Source: Levilactobacillus namurensis
GTDB lineage: Bacteria; Bacillota; Bacilli; Lactobacillales; Lactobacillaceae
Assembly: GCF_032197885.1 (NCBI RefSeq)
Contig: NZ_CP134162.1
Span: forward strand, 1 to 25,569
Length of the DNA stretch: 25,569 nt
Reading direction: 5' to 3'
The notes beneath the pieces are model-generated. The model did no database searches, had not been told where the DNA came from, and was given only the letters and a program-made list of their open reading frames with translations. The translations under genes and the position numbers were made by a program. Shown here one piece after another: positions 13,866 to 20,692 of this stretch (within the stretch, counting starts at the first letter, position 1; the number at the start of each line of letters is the position of its first letter).

Positions 13866-14234
13866 ATAAATAACCAGTTATTTGAAACAACTAAAGAAGA
13901 ATTATACCACCGGCCTAAACAGTTAATTGATTTGAATCAATGGCTCCTTGTAACCATTAATACAGCTAAATCGATGATCGATAATACAGATAAATCCCAG
14001 TTGATTTATTTAAATCACTTTGTTAAATGTGGTACAACTAGAGATGTTCAGCAAATGTTTGACGAAATACAGGGGAAGTTTGGAAATATAAATTTTTCCC
14101 AACGCCATAACCCTAGGTACCTATATCTATGTTCTTTAGTAGCAAATTTTCCACTAATGCAACTTTCAGTTGAAAATTGGCGGTTAATTAAAAATTTTAT
14201 TTATGTTGATGATTATTTTTTATATGAAATATGA
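13866..14234 (+). CDS. Unknown protein with a possible ATA start codon
   Basis: The open frame begins just after a stop at 13845-13847. A good ribosome binding site, AAGGTGAG (13852-13859), lies 8 nt before ATA 13866, giving a 122-residue product that starts (M)NNQLFETTKEELYHRPKQL. The first conventional starts are a TTG at 13932 (100 residues) with no ribosome binding site. The reading NNQLFETTKEELYHRPKQL is continuous with the rest and looks coding, so I favour an ATG-to-ATA change or a true ATA start. The protein is soluble, with DVQQMFDEIQGKF and SVENWRLIKNFIYVDDYF segments; no family is recognised. It immediately follows the ltrC tail, as an original operon neighbour would. Confidence 0.45.
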   Translation: MNNQLFETTKEELYHRPKQLIDLNQWLLVTINTAKSMIDNTDKSQLIYLNHFVKCGTTRDVQQMFDEIQGKFGNINFSQRHNPRYLYLCSLVANFPLMQLSVENWRLIKNFIYVDDYFLYEI

Positions 14235-14265
14235 AAAAAAGTGAAGTATTAAATAAAGCGCTAAG

Positions 14266-14305
14266 AAAAGACGGAGAGCTAATTTTTATAGTTTCTCCGT
14301 CTTTT
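14266..14305. terminator. Bidirectional terminator between convergent units
   Basis: A perfect 12-bp stem, AAAAGACGGAGA (14266-14277) with TCTCCGTCTTTT (14294-14305). It separates the plus-strand unknown gene from the minus-strand polymerase operon, whose last gene ends inside its right arm. Confidence 0.8.
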
Positions 14306-14672
14306 TGTCTGCCACATTGCGAATTTCTTGTAGTGGAATCAAACGATCAGCGTCAATCACAATATCATTGGCATTGTAACCATGGATCAAGGTGATGATA
14401 TCTGGCAAATGGTGGTTGTTTTGGTCAACCATTTTTAGTTGAATGGTCACTGGTTGCTGACGCTGGTATGCGTCTGCCAGCATTTGGGTAATCACTACTA
14501 AGGATTGCTGCGGTTGTTTGATGTATACTTCGTTCAACTGCTGCTTTTGTTGATTTAAAGCTGCAGTATGGTCGGATAAATAGAACCCCTGCCATTTCAC
14601 CATGCCCCGGTCGTGATAAACATGTTCAAAAATATGCTTAACTGTGTCTAGGTCAAAGTCTTGATTATTCAA
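14286..14672 (-). CDS. YolD-like protein
   Basis: A 128-residue protein. Near residue 22 it has RGMVKWQGFYLSDHTAALNQ, the RGMxKWxxF....H...L motif of the YolD-like family. YolD-like genes are repeatedly found beside Y-family polymerases of the UvrX/UmuC type in Firmicutes and have been suggested as UmuD-like partners. It is the third gene of the operon and overlaps the preceding gene (start 14672, previous stop 14665-14667). The C-terminal half (VTIQLKMVDQNNHHLPDIIT, then IPLQEIRNV) is beta-rich, as in that family. Function in SOS mutagenesis is inferred from the operon. Confidence 0.75.
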   Translation of the reverse strand: MNNQDFDLDTVKHIFEHVYHDRGMVKWQGFYLSDHTAALNQQKQQLNEVYIKQPQQSLVVITQMLADAYQRQQPVTIQLKMVDQNNHHLPDIITLIHGYNANDIVIDADRLIPLQEIRNVADKKTEKL

Positions 14673-14985
14673 GTGGCACCCGCTTTCGTTGAATCAGCTT
14701 TTGGCTTGTTGGCCAACGTTCTCCGGTAAAGCCCACAAATTCAATCGTTAGTTTAATCGTTTGTCGTAGCTGTTTTAACAATCTTTCTAAATCAACCAAA
14801 TCATAGTTAGTTAATTTATGTAAAGGTACTGACTTTAGCCGTTCATTGACGCGCTGACTGTTAAAAAAGACGTTATAGGTCTGATCATAAGTATCATTAG
14901 CGATCATTAGCCAATATCGCGTTCGTGACTGGCGTTTAAACAAGCTGATTAGGCGAGACGTGATGAGTTCTAGGTCTTTATTCAT
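14665..14985 (-). CDS. Unknown small protein of the Y-polymerase operon
   Basis: A 106-residue protein from ATG 14985 (MNKDLELITSRLISLFKRQS). GGAGGGAACAGTT precedes it; an upstream in-frame start at 15000 would overlap that site. It overlaps the 3' end of the polymerase gene by 8 bases and the start of the YolD-like gene by 8 bases, so the three are translationally coupled. The sequence is basic and helical, with a conserved-looking NYDLVDLERLLKQLRQTIKL core and a GFTGERWPTSQKL end. No family is recognised. By position it is a candidate accessory factor for the polymerase. Confidence 0.7.
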   Translation of the reverse strand: MNKDLELITSRLISLFKRQSRTRYWLMIANDTYDQTYNVFFNSQRVNERLKSVPLHKLTNYDLVDLERLLKQLRQTIKLTIEFVGFTGERWPTSQKLIQRKRVPLE

Positions 14986-16279
14986 AACTGTTCCCTCCAT
15001 TATGGCCGCCTACCAGTGAGGCTCGTTCAATAGCAGTGCCGCCCTTTAATAAACTGGTAGCATAAACTAGTTTGGTAAAGCCAAAACGACGGTGAATTTC
15101 ATCAATAACCTGGTTTAGCTGGCTATGGCGAATTTGGGTACTTGATGTTTCAAACAAATTAAGTTGTTGTCCGGTAGCAGAACTTAATTTACTGCTATAA
15201 ACCCCAATATTCCGGACAGCTTGACCGTCCCAATTCTGACGGAATAACCACAATAATTGTTGCGTTAAAGCTTGATTATCATTAGTCGGCTCAATTTTTA
15301 AAGCCTGGTTAAAGCCGCCGCGGTCATCAGCTTCGGCTGCTGCATAGGAAAACCCAATGCTTAGCGATAGGCACCCCGCCATTTTATGGTGGTGGCGGAG
15401 CCGAGCCGCAACCTGCTCACCAATCTCTTTAATGACGGTTTCAATTTCCGATTGTGTTAAGTAATCATGTGGTAAAACTTGCGAATTACCGAGGCTGGCG
15501 TCCTTAGTTTTAACAATTTCAGTTAACTGTGACCGATCAATCCCCCAGGCCGTCGCAAATAATTGACTACCAATCACCCCGAGATTTTGTTTAATTAAAT
15601 ACGGGTTAGCGTGCGCCAACTCATACATGTTATGAATTTGCAGGCGGTTCAAGCGTTTAGCCATACGGGGACCAATCCCCCAAACGTCTGTCAACTCATC
15701 AATTGACCAAATCATATCTGGCACAGTTTCATAATGGATTTCACCAATCAAATCATGGTTGTGTTTAGCATAATTATCTAAAGCTAATTTAGCTTGAAGC
15801 GGATTGTCACCAATCCCTACAGTGGTGTATAAACCGAGTTTTTGGCGGATCGTCGTTTGAATTAACCGTGCTACTTCACGAACTGAATTGCCAAATAGAC
15901 GCCACGAATGGGTCATATCCAAAATGCTTTCATCAATTGAATAGGGCCAAACTTCTTTTTCAGCCGCAAACTGATGAAAAACTTGATTAATCTGCAAATT
16001 ACGTTGAATATAAAGGTTCATGCGGGGTGGCACAACCCACAGCCGCGGGTCATTGGGTAAGTCACGTTTGCGGGAGACATTGGCTTTGATATGAAATAAA
16101 TGTTTAGCTTCGGGTGACGTGGCTAAAATTAGTCCTCCATTGGTATTTTCAGCTTCACTAAGAACAACTAGCGGAACTTTTAATGGATTAAGCCCCCGGG
16201 CAACGGCTTCACAACTCGCATAAAAGGACTTGTTATCAATTAAGAAGAACACGCCATGCGGTTCATCATCAAAAAACAT
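14978..16279 (-). CDS. Y-family (UmuC/UvrX-like) translesion DNA polymerase
   Basis: A 433-residue protein from ATG 16279, with CGGAAGTG as ribosome binding site; a GTG three codons upstream overlaps that site. The palm-domain metal site is visible: FFLIDNKSFYASCEA (D15) and YSIDESILD (D116, E117). A helix-hairpin-helix follows at WGIGPRMAKRLNRL, and QQLNLF near the C-terminus is a beta-clamp binding motif. These enzymes copy past DNA lesions with low fidelity. A LexA box lies ~45 bp upstream, so the operon should be SOS-induced. Downstream are an unknown small gene and a YolD-like gene in overlapping array. Plasmid-encoded Y-polymerases are known to raise UV survival and mutation rate. Confidence 0.93.
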   Translation of the reverse strand: MFFDDEPHGVFFLIDNKSFYASCEAVARGLNPLKVPLVVLSEAENTNGGLILATSPEAKHLFHIKANVSRKRDLPNDPRLWVVPPRMNLYIQRNLQINQVFHQFAAEKEVWPYSIDESILDMTHSWRLFGNSVREVARLIQTTIRQKLGLYTTVGIGDNPLQAKLALDNYAKHNHDLIGEIHYETVPDMIWSIDELTDVWGIGPRMAKRLNRLQIHNMYELAHANPYLIKQNLGVIGSQLFATAWGIDRSQLTEIVKTKDASLGNSQVLPHDYLTQSEIETVIKEIGEQVAARLRHHHKMAGCLSLSIGFSYAAAEADDRGGFNQALKIEPTNDNQALTQQLLWLFRQNWDGQAVRNIGVYSSKLSSATGQQLNLFETSSTQIRHSQLNQVIDEIHRRFGFTKLVYATSLLKGGTAIERASLVGGHNGGNSYE

Positions 16280-16323
16280 TTTGATCACTTCCGTTAACTT
16301 TTATCTGTATTTTAGCACAAAAG

Positions 16324-16337
16324 CAAACATGTGTTCC
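16324..16337 (-). promoter_or_regulatory. LexA (DinR) SOS box of the Y-polymerase operon
   Basis: On the minus strand GGAACACATGTTTG fits the Gram-positive consensus CGAACRNRYGTTYC at all internal positions (GAAC, ACAT, GTTT), differing only at the two outer bases. It lies ~45 bp before the polymerase start and next to a TAAAAT -10. Confidence 0.75.
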
Positions 16338-16403
16338 CTCAAACTGCTAGAAATCTGATTAAAAATAGTCGAAAGTCAGTTATAGTCATGCTATAATGAA
16401 CAC

Positions 16404-16518
16404 AGAAAAAGAAAGCCCCGCGTGAACAGGACTTCCCATGTAGAGCCGTTTAAGACGGTGGCATAATTTAACGTTATTAAATAACCGCTAGCTTGCCAGA
16501 GCTAAGGCGGTTATTTTT
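16404..16518 (+). ncRNA. Antitoxin RNA of type I toxin-antitoxin locus 2
   Basis: An extended -10 TGCTATAAT (TATAAT at 16392-16397) predicts a start near 16404. The RNA ends at a strong terminator: AATAACCGCTAGCT with AGCTAAGGCGGTTATT arms (16480-16515), followed by a T-run to 16521. The 3' part overlaps the toxin gene. The 5' half shares AACAGGACTTCCCA and GACGGTGGCATAATTT-type sequence with locus 1, while the 3' half is unrelated, as expected if the 5' part is functional and the 3' part only has to match its own toxin. Confidence 0.68.
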
Positions 16519-16615
16519 TTTGCTGACTTTTAATCAGCTCAACAATTAATGCGAGTAAGGCTACGATAAACGTACCGAAAGCCAGCATTAATTGTAAAGC
16601 GTCCGCAACGGACAC
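16511..16615 (-). CDS. Small hydrophobic type I toxin (TxpA/BsrG, holin-like family), copy 2
   Basis: A 34-residue peptide starting at GTG 16615 with AAAGGAG well placed upstream. It begins MSVADALQLMLAFGTFIVAL and ends VELIKSQQKK. It shares the LxLMLxFGTFxxALL motif with the peptide at 9844-9933 but little else, so the two are family members and not recent copies. The single membrane helix and basic tail fit a membrane-acting type I toxin. Its mRNA should start just after TATAAT on the minus strand (16721-16726), giving a ~100-nt leader. The antitoxin RNA converges on its 3' end. Confidence 0.8.
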   Translation of the reverse strand: MSVADALQLMLAFGTFIVALLALIVELIKSQQKK

Positions 16616-16888
16616 TTAGGCTACTCCTTTCGTTAGGATTTATGGGCTTTAAAGGTTTAACACCATAAGCACCACCTCCGATCGGAAATAGCCGCCGCCT
16701 TAACTTCTCTACAAAATACTATTATACAGGCAGACTAGTAGCTTATCCACGTCTAAAATCAAAGAACTGGCGAGATTGCTATATTATTAATGTAAGACAG
16801 ATAAAGGTGATAAAGGACAGTGATAATACGAACTAAAATCCAAGTAGTGGTTACTGATAAAAATAACAAGATAAGAAGGGACTAAACT

Positions 16889-18067
16889 ATGAGTGATACA
16901 ACAGAAGCTATAGAGCAAGTTACAAGTTTGAGTGATTATATTAACAAAGTGGGAAAGCTTCATTTGACCCAAGAGAGAAAACGGAAACAGCTTAATTCAG
17001 AAAAACAAATGAACATTTATTATAGAGGTCAAAACCAGGATTTTCCTAATACCCTTCCTAGCCTAATTCGTAACGAAAATTATTTGAAGAATGAAGATAA
17101 GCTAATAAATGACTTCATCACTAAATATCCAGAATTATTTGGTAACTGCCAAAATAATTTTGATCGCTTGGCATTAATGCAACATCATCAACTACCCACC
17201 CGATTATTAGATTTAACAAGTAATCCCTTAGTAGCTTTATATTTCGCTGTGGAGAGAAGCAATGGGAGTACTAATAAAGATACTGACTTAATAGATGGGA
17301 AAATTTTCCCATTTACAAATTTTTACGATCCAGTTCCATTGTGTCAGTCATTAACTGATGATCACTTTGAGAATATATTCTCAGAATTTACTTCAATAAA
17401 GGGAAATAACCGTCAATTTCTAAAGTCTCCATTTAGTGATGAAATTGAAATTGAATCATCATTAGCTAGGCTAAACGGTGATGATAGAAACCTTGTGTTG
17501 AATGAAGTTAACGATTTTTACAAAACCTTAAATAGCGTTGACGCAAAACTTCAAACATATTGGTCCAATCTATATGCCGATATAGTAAACAGTTCTGAAA
17601 ACCCACGTGATCAAGACAATCTTTTAGAAACTTATGAATTTTTAAACAAAATGTCATCAACTAAACGGTTGTATCATGAGATAAAAAAGGACATCGGAGA
17701 CTTTGAAGCAAAAATAAATCCTTTAGAATTGTTTGTCCCCAAGATAGTTACCCCAAGAATTATTGATCAACGTATTAAGAATCAACGAGGCTTATTCATG
17801 TTTGTTCCCTTTGTTTATAATTATGGCTTTGAAGAAAGCGAGAAAAAAGTGGCTCTTAATTCCGATGAAATCCAAAATCGGACTCAAACTAGAATAAACA
17901 TATTAAGACTTCTTTCTAATTCCGGGGATCCACAACCAATGACCTTTGTTATACCCCATTGCAAAAAGGCTTCAATAAGGTTCGAGCTAGAAAACGTGGG
18001 GATAACAGAAAGCTTCATTTATCCAGATCCATCACATATTGCACATGAAATTTCAAAGTATTATTAA
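16889..18067 (+). CDS. FRG-domain protein (candidate defence gene)
   Basis: A 392-residue soluble protein, ATG 16889 preceded by AGAAGGGAC. It has the FRG domain landmarks: NIYYRGQNQDFPNTLPSLIR (residues ~42-61), the LMQHHQLPTRLLDLTSNPLV block (~96-115) followed by ALYFAVE, and a late QRGLFMFVPF segment (~300). FRG proteins are widespread, often in phages and defence islands; the biochemical activity is unproven in general. Between the second and third motif lies a ~150-residue helical insertion (FYKTLNSVDAKLQTYWSNLY region). It is a single-gene unit with its own terminator at 18113, AT-rich compared with the transfer genes, and stands 1.6 kb from the CBASS genes. A defence role is inference. 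Confidence 0.82.
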   Translation: MSDTTEAIEQVTSLSDYINKVGKLHLTQERKRKQLNSEKQMNIYYRGQNQDFPNTLPSLIRNENYLKNEDKLINDFITKYPELFGNCQNNFDRLALMQHHQLPTRLLDLTSNPLVALYFAVERSNGSTNKDTDLIDGKIFPFTNFYDPVPLCQSLTDDHFENIFSEFTSIKGNNRQFLKSPFSDEIEIESSLARLNGDDRNLVLNEVNDFYKTLNSVDAKLQTYWSNLYADIVNSSENPRDQDNLLETYEFLNKMSSTKRLYHEIKKDIGDFEAKINPLELFVPKIVTPRIIDQRIKNQRGLFMFVPFVYNYGFEESEKKVALNSDEIQNRTQTRINILRLLSNSGDPQPMTFVIPHCKKASIRFELENVGITESFIYPDPSHIAHEISKYY

Positions 18068-18112
18068 ATCTAAATTGCTACAGCAAGATTCAGTAGATGG
18101 ATTAATTTACGG

Positions 18113-18140
18113 CCACTAGGGTATACCCTAGTGGTCTTTT
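18113..18140 (+). terminator. Terminator after the FRG gene
   Basis: A perfect 22-bp palindrome, CCACTAGGGTA followed by TACCCTAGTGG (18113-18134), then TCTTTTTT. Confidence 0.88.
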
Positions 18141-18204
18141 TTATTTCTGTGCTATACTAGGAATCACAGATGTTCATTAGAACTGTCCAAAAGGGGACTT
18201 GGAA

Positions 18205-18786
18205 ATGGCTAAAATTGGTTACGCACGCGTGAGTTCCAAGGAACAGCATTTAGATCGACAGTTAGCAGCTTTAAAAGAGGTCGATAAACTATTTACAGAT
18301 AAGTTAAGTGGGGCTAACACCAAGCGACCTGAACTGCAAAAAATGCTGGCCTATATCCGTGAAGGCGATATTGTCCTGGTTACTGAATTAGACCGCTTGG
18401 GCCGAAACAACCAGGACTTAACTAAGATTATGAACACCATTCAGAACAAAGGTGCCACCCTAGATGTGTTGAATTTGCCGTCCATGACGGGAATTGCTGA
18501 TCCTAACTTACGTCAACTGATGACTAACCTCATCATTGAACTGTATAAGTATCAGGCCGAAAGTGAACGGAAGCGGATTATTGAGCGCCAGCAACAAGGG
18601 ATTGCTTTGGCCAAACAGCAAGGTAAATATCATGGTCGCAAACCTCAATATGCACAAGATGATCCCCGCCTACAACATGCGTTTAAACTTTATCAAACCG
18701 GTATGAGTGACATTGATGTGGCCCGAAATACGGGTATTAAACGAACTACCTTTATTAGATATCGTAAAAAATACAAAATTAAATGA
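18205..18786 (+). CDS. Serine recombinase, resolvase/invertase family
   Basis: A 193-residue protein from ATG 18205 (AAAAGGGGAC upstream; a TTG two codons earlier overlaps the spacer). The catalytic N-terminus is intact: GYARVSSKEQ with Ser10, the TELDRLGRNNQDL block, and the E-helix region LIIELYKYQAESERKRIIER. The C-terminus is a Hin-like helix-turn-helix (MSDIDVARNTGIKRTTFIRY). Such proteins resolve plasmid multimers or invert segments. A TATACT -10 lies at 18153-18158. A res site was expected just upstream (18150-18200), but no clear set of repeats is visible. A degraded second copy of the C-terminus lies at 19550. Confidence 0.93.
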   Translation: MAKIGYARVSSKEQHLDRQLAALKEVDKLFTDKLSGANTKRPELQKMLAYIREGDIVLVTELDRLGRNNQDLTKIMNTIQNKGATLDVLNLPSMTGIADPNLRQLMTNLIIELYKYQAESERKRIIERQQQGIALAKQQGKYHGRKPQYAQDDPRLQHAFKLYQTGMSDIDVARNTGIKRTTFIRYRKKYKIK

Positions 18787-18876
18787 AATAATTAACAAAA
18801 AATGGGCTAACAGCATGCTCGGTTATTTGCCTAAGTGTATAATTTTTTGCGGTAAGTTAAATAATTAATTAAAAAA

Positions 18877-18905
18877 GCTCAAATCCTTTGAAATTGGACT
18901 TGAGC
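18877..18905 (-). terminator. Minus-strand terminator after the rep remnant
   Basis: GCTCAAATCC (18877-18886) pairs with GGACTTGAGC (18896-18905) with one wobble, followed on the minus strand by TTTTTT. Confidence 0.6.
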
Positions 18906-18949
18906 TCAAACAAAAAGACCAGTAGTCTGATGTTAACGAAAAAAACACA

Positions 18950-19238
18950 TTAGAAGCTGGTCTTTTATGTTTATGCTAAGCGCATCAGTTGTATTCTCAA
19001 CCGTCGGCGTTAAAAATAAGAAGTGCACAGTCTTCTGTTGCTTAACTGCTTTTTCCAAAATTTGAGTTAACTGATTAGGCTGCTTCATTGCCCGCCGCCA
19101 CATACATAATGATCGCAGACGAGGAGGGCAAAACAAAGTCTGCACTAATTTCTTATGAGCTTGTCCATCTTTTACAAAACACAAAATTTCTCCACATTCT
19201 TTAACTCGATGAGCCTTATACAGCGCAACGTCTACCTT
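18950..19238 (-). pseudogene. Remnant of a rolling-circle plasmid replication protein (Rep_1, pC194/pUB110 type)
   Basis: The minus-strand frame reads VDVALYKAHRVKECGEILCF, then VKDGQAHKKLVQTLFC, LCMWRRAMKQPNQLTQILEK and HFLFLTPTVENTT. This follows the N-terminal third of rolling-circle Rep proteins: the KxxRVxxCG segment, the cysteine pair and CxWRRxxK zinc-like region, and the FLTLTxxN motif 1. Here one cysteine-pair residue and a motif position look altered (RLRSLC; FLTPTVEN), and homology stops after INIK, before the HUH metal motif and the catalytic tyrosine. It has no start codon of its own at the expected place. It is a dead fragment, evidence of an old cointegrate with a small rolling-circle plasmid. 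Confidence 0.7.
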
Positions 19239-19549
19239 TATTCACTACCGAAAAAAGTTTGGAATTCAAAGAGAATCCTTTGAGCTAAAGAAGGTATCAA
19301 TTTTGAAATCATTCAAAGCCGAGTGTCACGCTTTATAATTTTTTCATATAAATATATTAATTGCAAGAATTCATGTTATCGTCATTCTTATGAAGAGTAT
19401 TTACCTTAACAAAAGCAAGCACAAATATACTTTAAGACAAAAATCACAAATTAATTTTTTATCTTGTCCATTAATAATTGGATTTCAGATACCAACCTCA
19501 TGCCAATTAATGAACAGGATAATCATTGTACGCGGAAAGGCGCAATGGG
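19239..19549. other. Non-coding scar region
   Basis: About 310 bp between two gene remnants. It contains A/T-rich sequence and an imperfect hairpin near 19260-19285 (CAAAGAGAATCCTTTG). No credible gene, RNA or origin was recognised. It may hold further decayed pieces of the rolling-circle plasmid. Confidence 0.4.
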
Positions 19550-19617
19550 ACGCCGTCCGGAAAACAGGTATTAAACGGACTACCTTTATTCGATGTACAA
19601 CGATGATGCTTAAATGA
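19550..19617 (+). pseudogene. Remnant of a second serine resolvase (C-terminal helix-turn-helix)
   Basis: The frame reads DAVRKTGIKRTTFIR, against DVARNTGIKRTTFIR at the end of the intact resolvase. The following bases (GATAATAATG..., AAGTGTAAAA) also resemble the 3' flank of the intact gene. The match begins abruptly near 19550. It marks a recombination endpoint just in front of the CBASS genes. Confidence 0.75.
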
Positions 19618-19705
19618 GATAATAATGTAGATCCAGTCTGGTAAGTGTAAAATATGCTATAAAAGCACGGGTTGAAAACGATGATAGAAAAAGGGGAATG
19701 TGTTC

Positions 19706-20689
19706 ATGTCTGTAGATTCTTGGTTTAAAAATTATGTTTCAGAAAACATAAATATAGATAGTAAAAAAAGCGCAAGGGCAAGAACTAGTAGAAATTGGTT
19801 AACTTCAAATATTAAAGATCTTAGTCAAAAAAACGAGGAAAACCTTGAATTATACTCGGACTCAGAATTTGCACTAAAAATGGGATCATTTGCTCGAAAG
19901 ACACAGATTAGACCTCTTGACGATGTTGACCAAATGATTATCTTTTCGGCAAAGGGGAGCACCGCTAATTTAGATACGCCTCAATGGAATCAGGTGTTTG
20001 TAAATGTTCCAGATAGCGCTCCAGAATTAAAGAAAATGGATGGAGAAAATGGGCTTAGTTCTATAAAAGTCTTGAATTATCTTAAACAGCTATTGAATGG
20101 AATATCGCAATATCAGTCGGCAGATATTAAAAGGAGTCAGCAAGCACTTAGACTAGAATTATCAAGCTACGACTGGGGATTCGATATAGTCCCTGGATTT
20201 AGAACTGTTGATGATGAGCAGGGGTATTACTACTACATCATTCCAAATGGGAACGGCACTTGGGAAAAAACAGATCCGCGAATAGATCGTCAAAATTTAA
20301 CAGAATATCAAAAAGAAACCCCAATTGATCTAAGAGAAGTAGTGCGCATTATCAAATATTGGAGAAAGGCTCATAACGCAGTATGTAAGCTTAATTCTTA
20401 TGCACTAGAGACCACGGTTCTTGACTTTATAGATACTAATCCAATATATTCCAACTCTCGAGAATTTATAGAAAATTTTCTTCTTTATCTTTCAAAAGCA
20501 GTTTTAGGTTCTGTTCAAGATAGAAAGGGCATTCAAGGAGATCTTAATTCTTTGGATTATATAGATCGTTTAGAAATTCAGGAAAAAGCGATATACTACC
20601 ATGACATGATAAAAGAAGCTAATAATTACGAATCTGAATCCATGAGTGAGCAAGCAATAAAATCTTGGACAAATTTTTTTGGAGACTGA
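19706..20689 (+). CDS. CBASS CD-NTase (SMODS-type cyclic oligonucleotide synthase)
   Basis: A 327-residue protein from ATG 19706, with AAAAAGGGGAATG upstream (a GTG at 19700 is possible). Residues 57-80 carry the nucleotidyltransferase signature of the cGAS/DncV superfamily: G60-S61 in MGSFARKTQIRPL, then DDVDQMIIF with D73 and D75. A third acidic residue is probably D160 in WGFDIVPGF. The C-terminal helical half (LREVVRIIKYWRK, LETTVLDFI) fits the PAP/OAS1-like domain. The length is usual for bacterial CD-NTases. On phage infection such enzymes make cyclic di- or trinucleotides that switch on an effector. The downstream S-4TM gene, 3 nt away, is that effector. No Cap2/Cap3 accessory genes are present, so this would be a minimal type I CBASS. 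The product nucleotide cannot be predicted here. Confidence 0.88.
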   Translation: MSVDSWFKNYVSENINIDSKKSARARTSRNWLTSNIKDLSQKNEENLELYSDSEFALKMGSFARKTQIRPLDDVDQMIIFSAKGSTANLDTPQWNQVFVNVPDSAPELKKMDGENGLSSIKVLNYLKQLLNGISQYQSADIKRSQQALRLELSSYDWGFDIVPGFRTVDDEQGYYYYIIPNGNGTWEKTDPRIDRQNLTEYQKETPIDLREVVRIIKYWRKAHNAVCKLNSYALETTVLDFIDTNPIYSNSREFIENFLLYLSKAVLGSVQDRKGIQGDLNSLDYIDRLEIQEKAIYYHDMIKEANNYESESMSEQAIKSWTNFFGD

Positions 20690-20692
20690 TCG

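Noticed and set aside
18150..18204. res site for the serine resolvase
   Set aside because: No convincing set of inverted or direct repeats was visible; only a promoter-like TATACT.
19390..19617. 75-codon plus-strand frame
   Set aside because: Only its last part matches a resolvase end; the rest is scar sequence with no homology or ribosome binding site, so only the remnant is kept.
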